Assembly: GCA_017503445.1 (NCBI GenBank)
Contig: JAFVTB010000173.1
Span: 1 to 8,654 of the forward strand
DNA from: Clostridia bacterium
GTDB taxonomy: Bacteria; Bacillota; Clostridia; Christensenellales; UBA1242
Direction of reading: 5' to 3'
DNA length: 8,654 bases
The translations under genes were made by a program, and so were the position numbers. Position 1 is the stretch's first letter. Each line of letters begins with the position of its first letter. The notes beneath the pieces were generated by a model, which worked only from the letters and a program-made list of their open reading frames with translations, was not told where the DNA came from and ran no database searches. Shown here piece by piece: positions 5,502 through 8,654 of the stretch.

Positions 5502-6092
5502 ATGATTTCATATATCAAAGGCGAAGTTGCCGAAAAATATGATGGAAAAATTGTTGTGGAATGTGGTGGAATTGGCTATGCGCTTTTATGCTCAACTGCC
5601 ACACTTGCAACTGCGCCGCCCGTTGGCGCAGAGTGCAAATTGCATACAATTATGCTGGTTAAGGAAGATGATATCTCTCTTATTGGCTTTTCAAGCTTGG
5701 AAGAAAAAAACCTTTTTGAACTTTTGGTTTCTGTCAGTGGCGTTGGCCCAAAGGTTGCCCTGGCGATGCTTTCAGGAATGAAAATATCTGACCTTGTTGT
5801 TGCAATCTCAAGCGGTGACGCTGTTGCCCTTTCGCGCATTAAGGGGCTTGGCAAAAAAACCGCTGAACGCCTTGTGCTTGAACTGCAAGATAAGGTAACC
5901 CCTGCAGGTATCACGCCGCTTGAGCGTGGATATATCATTGATAACGAAGATGCCATCGAAAGCGCGTTCCAAGTGCTTCTCAGTCTTGGGCTGACAAAGC
6001 AAGAGGCGCTTCACCTTGCACGCACAAATGGCGCAGGGGTGAACAGTGCGGAAGAAATCGTTGCAAAAGCGCTTAAAAATATGGGAAGGTGA
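5502..6092 (+). CDS. ruvA: Holliday junction branch migration protein RuvA
   Basis: RuvA binds four-way junctions as a tetramer and loads the RuvB motors. The 196-residue protein shows all three domains: an N-terminal OB fold (about 1-63) with the acidic pin residues E55-D56; two helix-hairpin-helix motifs, VSGVGPKVALAML (about 78-90) and IKGLGKKTAERLV (113-125); and the flexible C-terminal RuvB-binding domain (about 150-196). AGGAGG (5491-5496), partly inside the ruvC stop codon, lies five bases before the ATG. It ends just before ruvB. Confidence 0.97.
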   Translation: MISYIKGEVAEKYDGKIVVECGGIGYALLCSTATLATAPPVGAECKLHTIMLVKEDDISLIGFSSLEEKNLFELLVSVSGVGPKVALAMLSGMKISDLVVAISSGDAVALSRIKGLGKKTAERLVLELQDKVTPAGITPLERGYIIDNEDAIESAFQVLLSLGLTKQEALHLARTNGAGVNSAEEIVAKALKNMGR

Positions 6093-6094
6093 TT

Positions 6095-7135
6095 ATGGAA
6101 AACAACAGATTTATTTCAACCAGCAAAACCTTGACTGATGTTGAAATTGAAAACAGTTTGCGCCCCGTTTCAATGGCGGAATATGTTGGACAAACAAAGG
6201 TGAAAGGCAATCTTGAAATTTATATCAAGGCCGCAAAAAAACGCAAAGAGGCGCTTGACCATATCCTTCTTTATGGTCCGCCTGGACTTGGCAAAACCAC
6301 ACTTTCGCACATTATCGCAAATGAACTTGGAAGCCAAATCAAAATCACCAGCGGCCCCGTGATTGAGCATGCGGCGGATTTGGCTGCAATCTTGACAAAC
6401 CTTAACAAAAACGATGTTTTGTTTATTGATGAAATTCATCGCCTGAACAAAACTGTTGAAGAAATTTTATATCCCGCGATGGAAGATTATGCGCTGGATT
6501 TTGTTGTGGGAAAGGGACCAAGCGCAAAAAGTATGCGCCTTAAAATTCAACCTTTCACTTTGATTGGCGCAACCACTCGCGCGGGGCTTCTTACGGGGCC
6601 TCTTCGCGATCGCTTTGGCGTGATTTGCCGCCTTGAACTTTATTCGGATAAAGAACTTCAAGAAATCATTATTCGCAGCGCAAAAATTTTGGGCATCAAA
6701 ATTGATGAGGATGCAAGCTTGGAAATTGCCAAACGCAGTCGTGGCACGCCCCGCATTGCAAACCGCTTTTTAAAGCGCGTGCGCGATTTTGCAGAAGTTG
6801 AAGATAAAGAAAAAATTGACCTTGAAATCACAAACAAGGCGCTTTCAAGTTTGGAAATTGATAAATCAGGGCTTGACAATATTGACCGCAAACTTTTACA
6901 AACCATAATTGAAAAATTTGATGGTGGCCCTGTGGGGCTGGATACATTGGCTGCCATTTGCGGCGAAGATGCCACCACGGTTGAAGATGTGTATGAGCCA
7001 TATCTTCTTCAACGCGGATATATTGCTCGCACCAGTCGCGGCAGGATTGCCCTGAAAGAGGCATATCAACATCTTGGCATCGCGCTTTCATCTGCCAAAG
7101 CCAATGAACTTGAAATTTATGAAAACAATGAGTGA
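6095..7135 (+). CDS. ruvB: Holliday junction branch migration ATPase RuvB
   Basis: RuvB is the hexameric AAA+ motor that pumps DNA through the RuvA-junction complex. The 346 residues include LRPVSMAEYVGQ near the N-terminus, Walker A GPPGLGKT (61-68), Walker B VLFIDE (108-113), sensor 1 LIGATTRAG (156-164), the arginine-finger region LRDRFG (170-175), sensor 2 RGTPRIANR (216-224), and the winged-helix domain with GPVGLDTLAA and EPYLLQRGYIARTSRGR. The ATG at 6095 has GGAAGG (6084-6089) five bases upstream. A GTG at 6089, overlapping the ruvA stop as GTGA, is a weaker alternative that adds two residues. Confidence 0.97.
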   Translation: MENNRFISTSKTLTDVEIENSLRPVSMAEYVGQTKVKGNLEIYIKAAKKRKEALDHILLYGPPGLGKTTLSHIIANELGSQIKITSGPVIEHAADLAAILTNLNKNDVLFIDEIHRLNKTVEEILYPAMEDYALDFVVGKGPSAKSMRLKIQPFTLIGATTRAGLLTGPLRDRFGVICRLELYSDKELQEIIIRSAKILGIKIDEDASLEIAKRSRGTPRIANRFLKRVRDFAEVEDKEKIDLEITNKALSSLEIDKSGLDNIDRKLLQTIIEKFDGGPVGLDTLAAICGEDATTVEDVYEPYLLQRGYIARTSRGRIALKEAYQHLGIALSSAKANELEIYENNE

Positions 7136-8171
7136 AACAATGGAAGATAAATTTAAAAAACAAACATATTTTTATAATTTGCCGGAAGAATTGATTGCAC
7201 AAACCCCGCTCGCGGATCGGGCGCAGTCAAGAATGCTTGTGTATGACCGCAATGCCAAACAAACCACCCACAAGCATTTTTTTGATATTGTGGATTATCT
7301 GCAAAAGGGCGATGTGTTGGTGCTGAACAACACCCGCGTTTTGCCCGCGCGAATTTTTGGCACAAAACTTGAAACCGGGGCAAAAATTGAAGTGCTTTTG
7401 CAAAAGCGACAGGACCTTAAAAATTGGTCAGTCATCGCCCGCCCAACCAAGCGCCTAAAGATTGGCACAAAACTCAAGTTTTCTGAAGGGCTTTCTGGGG
7501 AAATAACCCACGTTGGCGATTATGGGAACTGTGAAATCAGGTTTGATTTTGATGGTGTGTTTGAACAACAGCTTGAGTGCGTTGGGCAGATGCCACTTCC
7601 GCCTTACATCAAAGAAAAATTGCAGGATAAGGAAAGATATCAAACTGTTTATTCAAGGCATGATGGTTCAAGCGCTGCGCCGACGGCGGGGCTTCATTTC
7701 ACGCAAGAAATCTTGGAAAAACTGCGTGAAAAAGGTGTGCAGATTGTCAATGTGCTTTTGCATGTGGGGCTTGGCACATTCAGGCCGGTGAAGGAAGATA
7801 ATATCCTCAATCACGAAATGCACAGTGAATATTATCAGTTGTCTGATGAAGCCGCGCAAATTATTAATGCCGCAAAAAATGAAGGGCGGCGCGTGATTGC
7901 GGTTGGCACAACCAGTGTGCGTGTTTTGGAAACATGCGCCCAAAATGGCACTGTGCAGGCGGGTTTTGGTGAAACGGATATCTTTATTTATCCGGGATAC
8001 CAGTTCCAAATTGTGGACGCGCTTATCACAAACTTTCACTTGCCCGAAAGTACACTTATTATGCTTGTGGCGGCATTTTGTGGCATTAACGAAACGCTGG
8101 GCTTTTATAATGAAGCGGTTGCTGAAAAATACAGATTTTTCAGTTTTGGCGATTGCTGCTTTTTGAAATAA
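7128..8171 (+). CDS. queA: S-adenosylmethionine:tRNA ribosyltransferase-isomerase QueA
   Basis: QueA transfers and isomerises the ribosyl group of SAM onto 7-aminomethyl-7-deazaguanine in tRNA, forming epoxyqueuosine at wobble position 34. The product, 347 residues from this start, has YFYNLPEELIAQTPL, LNNTRVLPARIFGTK, the signature GSSAAPTAGLHFT, VGLGTFRPVK, HSEYYQL, VGTTSVRVLE and NFHLPESTLIMLVAAF. It ends KYRFFSFGD followed by an unusual CCFLK tail instead of the common AMLI. The start is uncertain: in-frame ATGs lie at 7119, 7128 and 7140, none with a good Shine-Dalgarno. I chose 7128, which overlaps the ruvB stop by 8 bases; 7140 is equally defensible. It shares a transcript with ruvCAB. 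Confidence 0.94.
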   Translation: MSETMEDKFKKQTYFYNLPEELIAQTPLADRAQSRMLVYDRNAKQTTHKHFFDIVDYLQKGDVLVLNNTRVLPARIFGTKLETGAKIEVLLQKRQDLKNWSVIARPTKRLKIGTKLKFSEGLSGEITHVGDYGNCEIRFDFDGVFEQQLECVGQMPLPPYIKEKLQDKERYQTVYSRHDGSSAAPTAGLHFTQEILEKLREKGVQIVNVLLHVGLGTFRPVKEDNILNHEMHSEYYQLSDEAAQIINAAKNEGRRVIAVGTTSVRVLETCAQNGTVQAGFGETDIFIYPGYQFQIVDALITNFHLPESTLIMLVAAFCGINETLGFYNEAVAEKYRFFSFGDCCFLK

Positions 8172-8172
8172 A

Positions 8173-8328
8173 GGGGCAGGCGGCAATCAAAAAATTAAAA
8201 AAATTTTTTCAAATTTGCAAAATTTAACTAAAAAAAATAAAAATAAATTATTTTGATAATTATTTATTGAAATTTATTTAATTTTGCAAATTTGGGTGTG
8301 GGTAAAAGCCCGCGCGATTGCCGCCCCC
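8173..8328 (+). other. Nested inverted-repeat structure in the queA-tgt spacer
   Basis: Three stems can form. The outer stem is GGCGGCAATC (8179-8188) with GATTGCCGCC (8316-8325), perfect over 10 bp and extendable by GGG/CCC across a CA bulge (to 8173 and 8328). The second is CAAATTTGCAAAA and two further bases (8210-8224) with 8280-8294, perfect over 15 bp, enclosing a very AT-rich interior. The third is GTGTGGGT (8296-8303) with GCCCGCGC (8308-8315) around AAAA, 8 bp with three G-U pairs. The third stem abuts the other two, giving a three-way-junction layout that ends four bases before the tgt Shine-Dalgarno. It could be a regulatory RNA, a processing site or a small palindromic insertion. 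It has no T-tract typical of a terminator. Confidence 0.6.
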
Positions 8329-8331
8329 GAA

Positions 8332-8342
8332 AAGGAGATTAT
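8332..8342 (+). promoter_or_regulatory. Ribosome binding site of tgt
   Basis: AAGGAG (8332-8337) lies five bases before the ATG at 8343. It sits directly beside the right arm of the structured spacer, so folding there could affect access to it. Confidence 0.85.
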
Positions 8343-8654
8343 ATGGAAGAAAAATTTAAATTTGAAACAATAAAAGTTTGCAAACAATCTGGCGCAAGGA
8401 TTGGCAAGTTCACCACGCCGCATGGCGTGATTGAAACCCCTGTTTTTATGCCCGTTGGCACGCAGGCAACGGTGAAGGGGCTTACTCCAGAAATGCTTAA
8501 GGACCTCAACGCCCAAATCATTTTGTCGAACACATATCATTTGCACCTTCGCCCGGGTGAAGATATTGTGAAAGCCGCAGGCGGCCTTCACAAGTTTATG
8601 AATTGGGACAGGCCAATCCTCACCGACAGTGGCGGTTTTCAAGTGTTCAGTTTG
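8343..8654 (+). CDS. tgt: tRNA-guanine transglycosylase (queuine/preQ1), 3' end outside the window
   Basis: Bacterial Tgt swaps guanine at tRNA position 34 for preQ1, the step before QueA in queuosine synthesis. The 104 visible residues cover the N-terminal part of the TIM barrel: SGARIGKFTTPHGVIETPVFMPVGT, KGLTPEML, QIILSNTYHLHLRPG (Ser where Gly is usual before NTYH) and DSGGFQVFSL, whose Asp (residue 95) is the conserved active-site aspartate. The frame is open to the window edge. The start is fixed by the Shine-Dalgarno and by family alignment. The 171-base gap from queA, filled by an inverted-repeat structure, contrasts with the tight packing upstream and suggests separate control or processing. 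Confidence 0.96.
   Translation, partial: MEEKFKFETIKVCKQSGARIGKFTTPHGVIETPVFMPVGTQATVKGLTPEMLKDLNAQIILSNTYHLHLRPGEDIVKAAGGLHKFMNWDRPILTDSGGFQVFSL

Noticed and set aside
8173..8328. Intrinsic terminator for queA or tgt
   Set aside because: The outer GC-rich arms are over 120 bases apart and no T-run follows the right arm on either strand.
8173..8331. Integron attC site or MITE
   Set aside because: No matching RYYYAAC/GTTRRRY core pair was found, and no clear target-site duplication flanks the arms; the mobile-repeat idea is kept only as an option pending a genome search.
8296..8342. preQ1 riboswitch upstream of tgt
   Set aside because: The context invited it, but the compact preQ1-I pattern (short hairpin plus A-rich tail pairing into the loop) is not visible, and I could not fit the stems to preQ1-II or III.

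Overview
The window is a chromosomal housekeeping region from a low-GC bacterium. Gene content, gene order and Shine-Dalgarno style point to a Bacillota/Clostridia-type organism, probably uncultured; this placement is inferred from synteny and sequence character only. TGA is used as a stop (ends of ruvA and ruvB), so the standard bacterial code applies. All genes lie on the + strand. No RNA genes, CRISPR array, transposase or phage gene was found. No gene-free stretch exceeds 300 bases; the two longest gaps are the infC leader (about 243 nt) and the queA-tgt spacer (171 nt).

Region 1 (1-1583) is the 3' part of thrS, threonyl-tRNA synthetase. As given it is broken by two single-base frameshifts. 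Region 2 (1590-4419) opens with a consensus promoter and a roughly 200-nt structured leader with an attenuator-like terminator. It continues infC-rpmI-rplT, then a SpoU/TrmH-type RNA 2'-O-methyltransferase and yebC, the last three joined by 1- or 4-nt overlaps. It ends in an intrinsic terminator. This is a translation operon: IF3, L35, L20, an RNA modification enzyme and a YebC/TACO1-type factor. infC appears to start at AUU, the classic IF3 autoregulatory start codon.

Region 3 (4407-4975) is a single-gene cassette for an unrecognised 159-residue protein with degenerate leucine-rich-like repeats. It has its own promoter and terminator and sits between yebC and ruvC. Region 4 (4965-8171) is ruvC-ruvA-ruvB-queA: the Holliday-junction resolvase, the branch-migration motor, and the last-but-one step of queuosine synthesis. 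The ruvC promoter lies so close to its ATG that a leaderless mRNA is predicted. Region 5 (8172-8654) is a spacer that can fold into a nested multi-stem structure, followed by the 5' part of tgt, the tRNA-guanine transglycosylase that acts before QueA in the same pathway.

Two themes stand out. First, both intrinsic terminators flanking the orphan gene have a descending arm or T-tract that also supplies the -35 box of the next promoter, and all three predicted promoters carry a TGn extended -10. Second, the structured queA-tgt spacer matches no element I recognise and is the best candidate here for an undescribed cis-acting element.
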